In this document: positions 27,106-36,538 of the stretch, piece after piece | How positions within the stretch are numbered: the stretch's first letter is position 1 | Layout: each line of letters opens with the position of its first letter | Assembly: GCA_011192175.1 (NCBI GenBank) | Contig: DUEJ01000107.1 | Location: 1 to 54,520, forward strand | Reading direction: 5' to 3' | From: Thermoflexia bacterium | GTDB lineage: Bacteria; Chloroflexota; Anaerolineae; B4-G1; SLSP01 | Length of the DNA stretch: 54,520 bases | Position numbers and translations under genes: made by a program | The notes under the pieces: generated by a model | Databases searched by the model: none | The model's input: the letters and a program-made list of their open reading frames with translations, nothing else | What the model was told of the DNA's origin: nothing

Positions 27106-29382
27106 ATGGAAGAAAAATCTCTGGCTACCAAAAAACCCGGCCCCCTAAAACGGATTCTACAACGTCGCTACCGCGAGTTTGTGCTCATCGCCCAGGACCC
27201 AGTGTTATTCATCAGTCTCATGCTCTGTAGCATTTTCTTGCTCGTCTTTATCTTTTACCCCATCTTTCAGACCATCAGCAATGGCTTTTTTAACACCACC
27301 GGACAATTTGATCTAACTTACTTTACCCGCTTTTTTGATGCTTACTACGGCTCTCAAGCGCGGCTGGTCTTCCGCAATACGATGACCATGGGGCTATTGA
27401 CAGCGTTGGGCGGCACACTCTTGGGATTTATCTTCGCTTATACCCTAGTGCGCTGTGATATTCCGGGGAGACGCTGGGTACACATCCTCGCGCTGCTCCC
27501 CACCGTCTCCCCGCCCTTCGCGCTTTCCTTGAGCACCATCTTGCTCTTTGGACGTAACGGCCTCATTACCCACAAAGTGCTGGGGATGTCATTCCCCGTC
27601 GGCAGCAATGATATCTACGGGATGGATGGGCTGGTCGCGGTACAGATGATTACCTTTTTCTCGGCGGCTTACTTGATGCTGCGCGCCATGTTGGAACGGT
27701 TAGATCCGGCCATGGAGGAGGCTGCCGCCAGCATGGGAGCGGGACGCTTTCACATCTTCCGCACCGTGACGTTGCCGCTCCTAATTCCCGGCATAGGCGG
27801 CTCGATCTTATTACTCTTCGTAGAATCGCTCGCCGACCTGGGAAACCCGCTCTTTATCTCCGGCAACGTGATGGTACTCTCGGCGCAGATCTTCTTGGCC
27901 ATCAGCGGCGAGTACAATTACCAGAAAGCTTCAGCTCTGGCCCTCGTCTTGCTGATTCCCACCTTGATTGTCTTCTTAGTCCAACGCTATTACGTCAGCC
28001 GGCGTTCCTACATCTCTGTCACCGGAAAACCAACGGGGGGACAACATAAGGAGAGCAATCCGTGGATCCGCTGGACGTTCATTGGTATCACCTATCTAGC
28101 TTGCCTGCTCGTAGTGACCCTCTATTTAGGGATTATCGTCGGCTCCTTCAGCACTGCCTGGGGCACCGATTTCACACCGACGCTAATGTGGTGGCGGTTG
28201 ATGGTGACGCGCGGTATCGAAGCGATTCTGGATACCACCTTCCTCAGCGTGCTCGCGACACCCATCGCGGTGCTCATCGGCATGGTAGTCGCTTCCTTAG
28301 TCGTCCGCAAAAAATTCAGCGGCAAGGACGTGTTGGACTTTGGCTCCAACTTAGGTGGCGCGATCCCCGGTACCATCTTGGGCATCGGCTTTGTCTTGGC
28401 CTTCAGCACTCCCCCGATGCTGATCGTGATCTTGCTCTACATGGTCCTCTCCATTTTCTTGGTCCGGTCGCTCTTTGACAAACCCCGGGAGCAGCTCATC
28501 GTCCTCGCTCTCGGTTCGGCCCTGGGCATGGGTCTCAGTTTCCTGGATGGGCCGTTAGGGCTGCGTGGCCTTTACTACCTCTTGGGCGGTCTCTCCATCG
28601 CGCTGGGCCTTTATTTCCACTGGGGACGCGGCATGAAGCAACGGGGACAGCTCTTGCTATTACTAGGCGGTTACTTTTTCGCCTATGATCTAAGCGATTA
28701 CTTGGCGATGCCCATCGCGACTCTCAGCCGCAATATATCCGGCGGCTTTTGGAGTAATGCCATCTATCAATTCGCTACCTATGTCAAGGTTCCTTTTCAG
28801 CTACCCCCGATTTTCTTAGCTGCCGGCCTGATCTTTGGCGGGCTATTCTTCGTAAAACCCGAAAAAGACAGCTGGCGGCTCGCGCTGGCTATTGGAGCGC
28901 TGGCCATCTCTTGCGCGCTCACCTTCACTGACGCGCCGTTAGCGCTGGTCGGCAGCCCCTTCATTATCATTGCCGCTTACGCTGTGCGGAGCCTGCCAGC
29001 CTCAGTGCGCGCGGGCATCGCCGCCTTGCAGCAGATTGATCCAACGATTGAAGAGGCTTCAAGTATCCTGGGCGCGGACGCCCAATATACCTTTCGCAAA
29101 GTGACGCTTCCGTTGATCTTGCCAGCGCTCCTCTCCGGGCTGATCTTCAGTTTCACGCGCCACATGACCAGCGTCTCAGCCATCATCTTCCTGGTCAACG
29201 CCCGCTGGCGGATCGTCACGGCCGCCATCCTCAGCGAGTGGGAACAGGGCGGCATCAGCATCGCCGCCGCGTATTCCACCACGATCATCATCTTTGTCCT
29301 AATCGCCATCGGGTTGCTCTACTTCGTCACCAATAAGTTGCTGAAAGGTCAGGGGAGTGTGGATCTGAACCTCGGCGCATAG
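27106..29382 (+). CDS. ABC transporter permease, fused double FbpB-like domains with a central hydrophobic insertion
   Basis: 758 aa; EEAAASMGAGRFHIFRTVTLPLLIPG and IEEASSILGADAQYTFRKVTLPLILPALLSG (two EAA motifs). Confidence 0.9.
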   Translation: MEEKSLATKKPGPLKRILQRRYREFVLIAQDPVLFISLMLCSIFLLVFIFYPIFQTISNGFFNTTGQFDLTYFTRFFDAYYGSQARLVFRNTMTMGLLTALGGTLLGFIFAYTLVRCDIPGRRWVHILALLPTVSPPFALSLSTILLFGRNGLITHKVLGMSFPVGSNDIYGMDGLVAVQMITFFSAAYLMLRAMLERLDPAMEEAAASMGAGRFHIFRTVTLPLLIPGIGGSILLLFVESLADLGNPLFISGNVMVLSAQIFLAISGEYNYQKASALALVLLIPTLIVFLVQRYYVSRRSYISVTGKPTGGQHKESNPWIRWTFIGITYLACLLVVTLYLGIIVGSFSTAWGTDFTPTLMWWRLMVTRGIEAILDTTFLSVLATPIAVLIGMVVASLVVRKKFSGKDVLDFGSNLGGAIPGTILGIGFVLAFSTPPMLIVILLYMVLSIFLVRSLFDKPREQLIVLALGSALGMGLSFLDGPLGLRGLYYLLGGLSIALGLYFHWGRGMKQRGQLLLLLGGYFFAYDLSDYLAMPIATLSRNISGGFWSNAIYQFATYVKVPFQLPPIFLAAGLIFGGLFFVKPEKDSWRLALAIGALAISCALTFTDAPLALVGSPFIIIAAYAVRSLPASVRAGIAALQQIDPTIEEASSILGADAQYTFRKVTLPLILPALLSGLIFSFTRHMTSVSAIIFLVNARWRIVTAAILSEWEQGGISIAAAYSTTIIIFVLIAIGLLYFVTNKLLKGQGSVDLNLGA

Positions 29383-29442
29383 CTTCGAGGGCGCGGTACA
29401 AGAATTGCTCATCTGTGGTCAACAATCGGAGGATTATAGATT

Positions 29443-30522
29443 ATGTTTTTATCATTGAAAAATCTGGTTAAGATATTCCCACCTCGGGGCGGAAGCACTG
29501 AAGTGACGGCGGTAGACAACATCTCCCTAGATATTGCGAAAGGGGAAATGATAACTTTGCTGGGACCTTCAGGTTGCGGCAAAACCACCACCCTGCGACT
29601 GATTGCCGGTTTTGAATTTCCCACACGGGGATATATTTCACTGGATGGGCAGAGAATCAACGAACTTCCCCCACACCAGCGGGATATGTCCATGGTCTTC
29701 CAAAGCTACGCGATCTTTCCCCATCTCAACGTCTTTGAAAACATAGCCTATGGGCTAAACGTGCAGCGGGTAGGGAAAAAAGAACTTCGGGAACGGGTCG
29801 CAAAAGTCATGGCGTTGGTGGAGCTAGAAGGGCTGGAGAACCGCGCCCCCAATCAACTTTCCGGCGGGCAACAACAGCGGGTAGCCCTCTCCCGCGCGCT
29901 AGTTATGGAACCTAAGGTGCTGTTGATGGATGAACCACTCTCCAATTTGGATGCCAAACTCCGCGAGCAAATGCGCTCAGAAATTCGGCGCATCCAGCAA
30001 ACCTTGGGGATTACCAGTGTCTACGTCACCCACGACCAGATCGAGGCCATGACGCTCTCCGACCGGGTGGTAGTTATGAACAACGGTATCATTGAACAAG
30101 TCGCGCCGCCGCAAGAAGTTTACCGCCATCCCCAAACCAAGTTTGTGGCGGATTTCATCGGACGGGCGAATTTCATCAGCGGCACGGTTAAAGGAGTAGC
30201 AGGCGACGCCTTGATCGCCACTGCGCTGGGCCAAACGCTCCACCTCACCAATATACAAAAGAGTTACGCTACTGGCAGCCAGATCACGTTGGTAGTGCGC
30301 CCAGAAATGGTACACCTCCATGACCAGGAGGGAACTTATTCCGCCACCGTGCGCCAGGCCGCTTATTTGGGCGATAAGATCGATTACCAGGTCGAAATCA
30401 GAGGGCAGCTACTGGACGTCGTGGAATCTGATCCTACGCGCATCGCTAAAATTTACCCCGCCGGGACAAAAATTAGCGCCAGCTTCCACGAATCCTGTAT
30501 CCACCTGCTCCCGGCTGAATGA
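29443..30522 (+). CDS. ABC transporter ATP-binding protein (FbpC/PotA-like)
   Basis: LLGPSGCGKTTTLRLIAGFE, QLSGGQQQRVALSRALVMEPKVLLMDEPLSNLDAKLRE, YVTHDQIEAM. Confidence 0.95.
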   Translation: MFLSLKNLVKIFPPRGGSTEVTAVDNISLDIAKGEMITLLGPSGCGKTTTLRLIAGFEFPTRGYISLDGQRINELPPHQRDMSMVFQSYAIFPHLNVFENIAYGLNVQRVGKKELRERVAKVMALVELEGLENRAPNQLSGGQQQRVALSRALVMEPKVLLMDEPLSNLDAKLREQMRSEIRRIQQTLGITSVYVTHDQIEAMTLSDRVVVMNNGIIEQVAPPQEVYRHPQTKFVADFIGRANFISGTVKGVAGDALIATALGQTLHLTNIQKSYATGSQITLVVRPEMVHLHDQEGTYSATVRQAAYLGDKIDYQVEIRGQLLDVVESDPTRIAKIYPAGTKISASFHESCIHLLPAE

Positions 30523-30677
30523 AGACTGCCCCTACTGAGGAAAGATGAATAACTGCTTTCAAATCTTTGCGGTGAAGCTCTTGGCTCTTTCCGTAGAACC
30601 GTCTGTGTCATCTGTGGCTAGGATTTACCTTAATCTCACAGTCTCACACGCAATCCCAGAAGCCCTCCCGGTTCTCC

Positions 30678-30705
30678 TTGACAATTAACCAGATAATTAT
30701 ATAAT
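30678..30705 (+). promoter_or_regulatory. Sigma70-type promoter upstream of glutaredoxin gene
   Basis: TTGACA-N16-TATAAT. Confidence 0.65.
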
Positions 30706-30746
30706 AAAATATGGTTATTTGAGATATTACTAGACAAGGAGTTGCC

Positions 30747-30998
30747 ATGAAAGAAGAAAAAAAACAACCGCGAGTGCTCGTTTTTTCCACCCCCACTTGC
30801 CCGCATTGTAAACATGTCAAGAGCTATCTACGCAAAAATAACATCCAATTCAAAGATATTGATGTCTCCCGTGACCAGTCCGCGGCCCGCGATATGATGC
30901 GTCGCAGTGGCCGTCAGGGAGTACCACAGATTGACATCAATGGGCGGATTGTAGTGGGCTTTAACCGCCGCAAGATTAATCAGCTGCTCGGCTTGTAA
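30747..30998 (+). CDS. Glutaredoxin family protein
   Basis: 83 aa; FSTPTCPHCKHVKSYLRKNNIQFKDIDVS...GVPQIDINGRIVVGF. Confidence 0.92.
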   Translation: MKEEKKQPRVLVFSTPTCPHCKHVKSYLRKNNIQFKDIDVSRDQSAARDMMRRSGRQGVPQIDINGRIVVGFNRRKINQLLGL

Positions 30999-31021
30999 CC
31001 ACTAACGTTCAACGTACAATC

Positions 31022-31054
31022 AAAAAGACGTGGGGAGTATTCCCCACGTCTTTT
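31022..31054. terminator. Bidirectional terminator hairpin
   Basis: AAAAGACGTGGGGA-GTAT-TCCCCACGTCTTTT between convergent genes. Confidence 0.85.
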
Positions 31055-31077
31055 GCGCTGGATGACTGGCTCTCCTT

Positions 31078-32013
31078 TTACCCGCTCATAAAATCAGTCC
31101 CCAGCCGGGCGATTGCTACCGCCGGCTCTTCCGTAACATCTAACCAGTGGATTTCGTCCCCGTTAAACCAGGTGTATTGACGGCGAATAAAATCATGCGT
31201 CTCCAACTTGATGCGTTCCACAGCCTCGGCTAACGTACACTTCCCGGCCAGATAAGGCCGCAACTGGCTATATCCTAACCCTGACATGGCCGGCAACCCC
31301 CAACCGTACCCGCCGGCGAGCAGCCGGCGCACCTCGGCCACCAGTCCCATGTCGATCATCGCCTCCACCCGCGCATCGACGCGCTCGTAAAGTGCATCCC
31401 GCTCCATCGTCAGGCCAATTTGCAACACGCGATACGGGGACGGAACACGCCGCCGCAACTCGGAGAAGGGCCGCCCCGTTTTGAGCGACACTTCCAATGC
31501 GCGGATGATGCGCCGCAAATTGTGCGGATGGATGAACTCCACGGCGTCCGCGTCCAACGCCAACAACCGCCGCCAGAGCGCGTCTGGAGCGTGGGCTGCC
31601 AACGCTTCCAGCTCGGCGCGCAATTCTGGATCGGGGGGCACATGCGGCACCTGCCAGCCCTGGAGCAACGCGCGCAGATACTGCCCCGTTCCGCCCACCA
31701 GAAAAGGCAACTTACCGCGTCGGTGGATTTCCTGGATCAGCGGGCGCGCCAACTCCAGGAAGCGTGCCAGACCTACCGTCTCATCCGGGGCCGCGATATC
31801 GATGAGATGATGCCGCACTTGCGCCAACTCCGCCGGTGAGGGCTTGGCCGTCCCGATATCCATGCCGCGATAAAATTGCCGGGAATCCACCGAGATTACT
31901 TCTGCATCCCAACGCGGCCCGATTTCAGCCGCCAGACTAGTCTTACCTATCCCCGTCGGCCCTAAAATCACCACTAGCGGTATCAATGCTGGTTCTGCCA
32001 AATTTGTCTCCAT
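31078..32013 (-). CDS. miaA: tRNA dimethylallyltransferase
   Basis: VVILGPTGIGKTSLAAEIG, ISVDSRQFYRGMDIGTAKP, FLVGGTGQYLRALLQGW, RRQYTWF. Confidence 0.97.
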   Translation of the reverse strand: METNLAEPALIPLVVILGPTGIGKTSLAAEIGPRWDAEVISVDSRQFYRGMDIGTAKPSPAELAQVRHHLIDIAAPDETVGLARFLELARPLIQEIHRRGKLPFLVGGTGQYLRALLQGWQVPHVPPDPELRAELEALAAHAPDALWRRLLALDADAVEFIHPHNLRRIIRALEVSLKTGRPFSELRRRVPSPYRVLQIGLTMERDALYERVDARVEAMIDMGLVAEVRRLLAGGYGWGLPAMSGLGYSQLRPYLAGKCTLAEAVERIKLETHDFIRRQYTWFNGDEIHWLDVTEEPAVAIARLGTDFMSG

Positions 32014-32052
32014 TTATTACACAAAGCCTAGTCGCCTGACACTTTCAATTTT

Positions 32053-32132
32053 GGACGCAGATTGGCGCAGAAAAACGCAGATTTTTTAGTTTTTTCCTGG
32101 GAAAGCCTTTTTATCAGCGTTCATCTGCGTCC
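32053..32132. repeat. Dispersed inverted repeat (GGACGCAGAT...ATCTGCGTCC family)
   Basis: GGACGCAGATTGGCGCAGAAAAACGCAGAT...TTATCAGCGTTCATCTGCGTCC. Confidence 0.65.
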
Positions 32133-32145
32133 CATCCCGTACCTA

Positions 32146-32538
32146 TCACGCAAAATTACCCGGCCACGGCTCCTCGCCCACATCTGGATAGATCGTGATG
32201 CGTTGCAACTTCCCCGTGCGATCCAGCGCCACGGCCACTAATCCCAGATGCCAGCTAGGATCGAGCTCTATGCACTCCGTGCCCAGATAGCGCCGGGCGA
32301 CAGCTTCCATCCGCGCCCGCTTACGCGGCGTCACGGATTGTTCCGGCGATCTGTATGCGGCGCCGCGCCGGGTGCGTACCTCAAAGAAGGTGAGCTCCCC
32401 TTGCCGGGCCGCGACAATATCCACTTCCCCTTCTGGACAGTACCAATTCCGCCGCACAATGCTAAACCCCTGGCGCTCCAATACCCTAGCCGCCAGAATC
32501 TCCCCGCGTCGCCCTAAACCTACCTTACCCTTTGCCAT
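32146..32538 (-). CDS. YraN family protein (UPF0102)
   Basis: GRRGEILAARVLERQGFSIVRRNWYCPEGEVDIVAARQGELTFFEVRTRRG. Confidence 0.93.
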   Translation of the reverse strand: MAKGKVGLGRRGEILAARVLERQGFSIVRRNWYCPEGEVDIVAARQGELTFFEVRTRRGAAYRSPEQSVTPRKRARMEAVARRYLGTECIELDPSWHLGLVAVALDRTGKLQRITIYPDVGEEPWPGNFA

Positions 32539-32575
32539 CTAGCTAGCGTAGCGGAATGTCGCCTACTGTCAAATA

Positions 32576-32627
32576 AGCGAAAACGCGAGAAAGCGAGAGA
32601 GCGAAAAGGCGAGTGAGCAAGCGAGGG
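32576..32627 (+). repeat. GCGA-octamer intergenic array
   Basis: AAGCGAAAACGCGAGAAAGCGAGAGAGCGAAAAGGCGAGTGAGCAAGCGAGG. Confidence 0.7.
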
Positions 32628-32808
32628 TCTGGTAAACAGAGATAAGGAGTTAGAGGTTAGGAACTTCTTGCCAACTAGCTCTCGGTGGTGAAGGCCCCAT
32701 TTGCCGATTTGCCTGCGCACTTGACCAGGAAAGCTTTTAACTTTACAATAAGTTTTTATTATTCAGTATCTGGCCCATTTAGTATTATCCTCAAGGAGGA
32801 TAGAAATT

Positions 32809-33990
32809 ATGGATATTTTCAAGAAGTGTCTAGGCGGCTATCAACCAGCCCAAAAAGTCCGCGCAGCTGGTCTCTACCCCTATTTTATCCCGCTGACCAA
32901 CAACGAGGGGACAGAATCCAGTATCGGGGACCGCAATCTCATCATGATCGGCTCCAACAACTACTTGGGGCTGACCATGCACCCCCAAGTACGCCAGGCG
33001 GCGATTGACGCCATCAACACTTACGGCCCCAGTTGCAGTGGCTCCCGTTTCCTCAACGGGACGTTAGAGCTCCACTTGGAGCTGGAACGCCAGCTGGCAA
33101 GCTGGGTGGGCAAGGAAGCCGCGCTGGTCTTCAGCACCGGCTACCAAGTCAACGTGGGAACCATCCCCGCCATCGTGGGACGCAATGACTACGTCATCAC
33201 GGACAAAGATGATCACGCCAGCATTGTGGACGGCTGCAAGCTGTCTTATGGGAAGATGAAACGTTTTATCCACAACGACATGGCCTCGTTAGAACACGTG
33301 CTCGCCTCCCTGCCAGAGGAAGTGGGGAAACTGGTGGTAGTAGATGGCATCTTCAGCATGGGCGGCGATATCGCCCCACTGCCAGAGATCATCCCCCTTT
33401 GCAAACAATACGGCGCACGACTGATGGTGGACGACGCCCATTCTCTAGGCATCCTAGGCGGCGGGCGCGGCACCGCGGCCCACTTCGACATGACGGATGA
33501 CGTGGACTTGATCATGGGCACTTTCAGCAAGTCCTTCGCCTCGTTAGGCGGGTTCATCGCCGGCGACGCTGACGTGCTGGATTACATCCAGCACACCGCC
33601 CGCTCGCTCATCTTCAGCGCCAGCATCCCCCCGGCCAACGCGGCGGCGGCGCTGGCTTCTTTGGAAGTGATGCGAAAAGAACCGGAGCGCATCGCCCGGC
33701 TCAACGAGATCGGCGCGTTCATGCGTCGCCGTTACCGCGCGTTAGGCTTCGACATCGGCGCCACGGAGACCCCGATCATCCCGATCCTCATCCGGGACGA
33801 TATCAAAACCCTCCAAACCTGGAAAGCCCTCTTCGAGGCGGGCGTCTACACCAACCCCGTGCTCTCCCCGGCCGTGCCGCCAGACCGCACACTCCTCCGC
33901 ACCAGTTACATCGCCACGCACACCGCCGCGCAATTGGAGAAGGTGCTGGCTATCATGGAGCAGGTAGGCCAGGAGCTAGGAATCATCTAG
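32809..33990 (+). CDS. Alpha-oxoamine synthase family PLP enzyme (KBL/BioF/Spt-like)
   Basis: SNNYLGLTMHPQVRQAAIDAINTYGPSCSGSRFLNGTLELHLELE, VDDAHSLGILGGGRGT, GTFSKSFASLGGF. Confidence 0.92.
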   Translation: MDIFKKCLGGYQPAQKVRAAGLYPYFIPLTNNEGTESSIGDRNLIMIGSNNYLGLTMHPQVRQAAIDAINTYGPSCSGSRFLNGTLELHLELERQLASWVGKEAALVFSTGYQVNVGTIPAIVGRNDYVITDKDDHASIVDGCKLSYGKMKRFIHNDMASLEHVLASLPEEVGKLVVVDGIFSMGGDIAPLPEIIPLCKQYGARLMVDDAHSLGILGGGRGTAAHFDMTDDVDLIMGTFSKSFASLGGFIAGDADVLDYIQHTARSLIFSASIPPANAAAALASLEVMRKEPERIARLNEIGAFMRRRYRALGFDIGATETPIIPILIRDDIKTLQTWKALFEAGVYTNPVLSPAVPPDRTLLRTSYIATHTAAQLEKVLAIMEQVGQELGII

Positions 33991-34008
33991 GCGGCTGGCC
34001 GCCATTCA

Positions 34009-35055
34009 CTATCTGCCGTTTTTTATCTGCCGAATGGCCCAGGCGGCATGTTCGCGGAGCAGGTCACTCCGGGGCGAGCTAACGACCTGCTCCAAATAGG
34101 GAATGGCGGCAGGATCGCCCCGGTTCCCCAGCACTACGGCCGCATTGCGCGCCAGTCCCTCCGGCGTCGCGCGCCAGAGGGGCGTCTGGCGGAAGCGCGC
34201 GCGGAACTCCTCCGCACCGAGCAGCAGGAGTTCTGGTAAGTACAACGTCGCCCCCGGCGGCGGGGACTCGTTGCGATGCACCGCCAACGGCTGGCGATTC
34301 CACGGGCAGATTTCTTGACAAATATCGCAACCGAAGAGATTTTCACCCAGCGCCGAGCGCCATTCCACCGGAAGACTACCGCGATGCTCGATAGTGAGAT
34401 AGGACAAACAGCGCCGCGCATCCAACTGCCCCGGGGCGACCAGCGCACCGGTGGGGCAGGCATCCAAGCAGCGCGTACAGCTACCGCAGGCAGGCAGCTC
34501 CGGTAGTGAGGTTAGCTCGCAATCTAAATCTAGCAGCGCCACGCCCAAAAAGAGATACGATCCCCAACGGGGATGGATTAAATTGGTATTTTTACCTAAC
34601 CAACCCAACCCCGCCGCCCGCGCCCAATCCCGCTCCAAAATTGGCCCGGTATCCACATAACAACGGGATAGGAAATCCCCTCTCTCCTCGGCAATCCGCG
34701 CTACCAATAATCTGAGCCGGCGCAGCAACCAGCGATGGTAATCCTCCCCCCAGGCATAGCGAGAGACACGCCCGTGCAACGGCGGCAACGGGGGATATGG
34801 TGCGCCAGCATAGGAAGCCGCCACCACCAAGACGGCGCGCGCCGTCGACAGAATGCGGCGCGGATCGGCACGGCGAGAGAGCGCCACAGGTCGCGCCAGG
34901 TAACGCTCCAGACCGCCGGCATACCCCCGTACCAGCCAATCGCGGTACGCTTCCCAGGTCGCCGCCGGCCCGACGGGCGACACGCCCACCACCTCCAGAC
35001 CCAAATCTAGCGCATAGCTGGATAGCTGCTCATTCGTCAACATAGTCTTCATCAA
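34009..35055 (-). CDS. queG: Epoxyqueuosine reductase
   Basis: CYVDTGPILERDWARAAGLGWLGKNTNLI, CGSCTRCLDACPTGAL, GCDICQEICPWNR (two 4Fe-4S motifs). Confidence 0.96.
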   Translation of the reverse strand: MMKTMLTNEQLSSYALDLGLEVVGVSPVGPAATWEAYRDWLVRGYAGGLERYLARPVALSRRADPRRILSTARAVLVVAASYAGAPYPPLPPLHGRVSRYAWGEDYHRWLLRRLRLLVARIAEERGDFLSRCYVDTGPILERDWARAAGLGWLGKNTNLIHPRWGSYLFLGVALLDLDCELTSLPELPACGSCTRCLDACPTGALVAPGQLDARRCLSYLTIEHRGSLPVEWRSALGENLFGCDICQEICPWNRQPLAVHRNESPPPGATLYLPELLLLGAEEFRARFRQTPLWRATPEGLARNAAVVLGNRGDPAAIPYLEQVVSSPRSDLLREHAAWAIRQIKNGR

Positions 35056-35060
35056 ATTAT

Positions 35061-35111
35061 AAAGCGAGAAAGCGGACAGGCGAGGGAGCGAGAAGACGAG
35101 AAAGCGAGAAC
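35061..35111 (+). repeat. GCGA-octamer intergenic array
   Basis: AAAGCGAGAAAGCGGACAGGCGAGGGAGCGAGAAGACGAGAAAGCGAGAAC. Confidence 0.65.
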
Positions 35112-35154
35112 TATAAGGCGACTACCCGACTATCTGACTACCCCCGCCACCAAA

Positions 35155-35185
35155 AAAACGGGCCGGAGATCATCCGGCCCGTTTT
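35155..35185 (-). terminator. Terminator hairpin 3' of lipoprotein gene
   Basis: AAAACGGGCCGGA-GATCA-TCCGGCCCGTTTT. Confidence 0.8.
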
Positions 35186-35198
35186 AGCTTACCGCAGT

Positions 35199-36335
35199 TT
35201 ACTCTTCACCCTCTATCATTATCAAGACCGAGACCTCCCCGGTATCGTCATCAGAGGAGATGGTTAATTGCAACGTGCGCTCATCCTTAGTCCAGGGGTC
35301 CATCACCAGACCTTCCATGCTCATGCCGCCCTCCGCCTTACTCCACCCGGCACTCACCAACTCCGCAGCATAGAAGTCAACCACCGTTTCAAAATCATCC
35401 CCCACCTCAAACGAGGTCATGCCCATCATCGTAGTCTGGTTGGTGGCATTCGGATAAGCGGGGATATCCTCTGGCAAGCCACCACTAGTTGCCTCTGCTG
35501 GCGGCTCAATGGTGATATCCGCATTGATGTCGGTAACATCCCAGGACATGAAGTATTTAGCCACCTTCTCGTCCCCCATCTCCAGGCCCTCCACTTCACT
35601 CTCCATGCGCACCGCGAAAGCCGGTAGATCCCCTTGATCGGCGATCCAGAGTTCCATCTTAGCGCTCTCAACCTCACCAACCTCTCCCGGAGCCATCCCG
35701 CCCGTAGCCTCCATCATCTCCAGCAACTGTTTATCAAGCAGATAATGGCGCGTGCGAATTCCATTGATGGTTTCCTTCCCTAGATACTCCGCCTCCTCCA
35801 ACATGTCTGCCTGGACATCATCCGGAGAAAAAGGTAGATTTTCTTCAAAGCTACTAACATCCTCATCCGAAATCTGGGTCTGCATCCACTCTCCGCCCAT
35901 CTGCATCCACTGCTGGTTGCCGATCTGGATAATCTCCATGCTATCGCCGTCAGCGGATAAGCCGCCGGCCATGACTATCCGGTGCGCAGCCGGCTCGCGC
36001 GTCGCAGACATCTCCATGCGCGTCTCTTCGATAGTGCCATCCTCTGCTTCAAAGCGCATAATCATGATAGTCCGGTAACTATCCAGCCCTTCCAGGGCCG
36101 CAGGATCAAGCTCAATCTCCCCCTCATCGGATTCTGCTTCGGGCGCGTCTTCTTCCTCTCCCCCCGCCCCTTCAGTCAGTTTTTCGGCATTTTCGGCTAA
36201 ATCCTCAGCCTGTTCAACTAATTCCTCCGCTTGCTCGCCTACTTCTTGCGCCTTTTCGGTCAAGCTGCCCAGGCTACAACCTAGCGAAAGCACCACCAAA
36301 ACCGTTAACAACCACCCTAAATACTGTTTTTTCAT
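35199..36335 (-). CDS. Hypothetical lipoprotein with helical acidic N-terminal segment, LppX/LolA-like fold suspected
   Basis: 378 aa; VLSLGCSLGSL lipobox; EKAQEVGEQAEELVEQAEDLAENAEKLTEG heptad-like segment. Confidence 0.75.
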   Translation of the reverse strand: MKKQYLGWLLTVLVVLSLGCSLGSLTEKAQEVGEQAEELVEQAEDLAENAEKLTEGAGGEEEDAPEAESDEGEIELDPAALEGLDSYRTIMIMRFEAEDGTIEETRMEMSATREPAAHRIVMAGGLSADGDSMEIIQIGNQQWMQMGGEWMQTQISDEDVSSFEENLPFSPDDVQADMLEEAEYLGKETINGIRTRHYLLDKQLLEMMEATGGMAPGEVGEVESAKMELWIADQGDLPAFAVRMESEVEGLEMGDEKVAKYFMSWDVTDINADITIEPPAEATSGGLPEDIPAYPNATNQTTMMGMTSFEVGDDFETVVDFYAAELVSAGWSKAEGGMSMEGLVMDPWTKDERTLQLTISSDDDTGEVSVLIMIEGEE

Positions 36336-36538
36336 AATTCTCCTCCTCAGAGATTACTCACTGCCCTCATTTACCAATACCGTGAAACGCAATAAATGTA
36401 TTCTAACAGAGTTATTCCACCTAGTCAATTTTTCGATGAGGTGCATCCCTCTTCCACGGGAGTATGCAATCCCATTCCTCGCTCCTCTTTCTGTAATTCC
36501 TTGCCCTTTCACCCATTAGTGCTATATTGGCTCCCATT

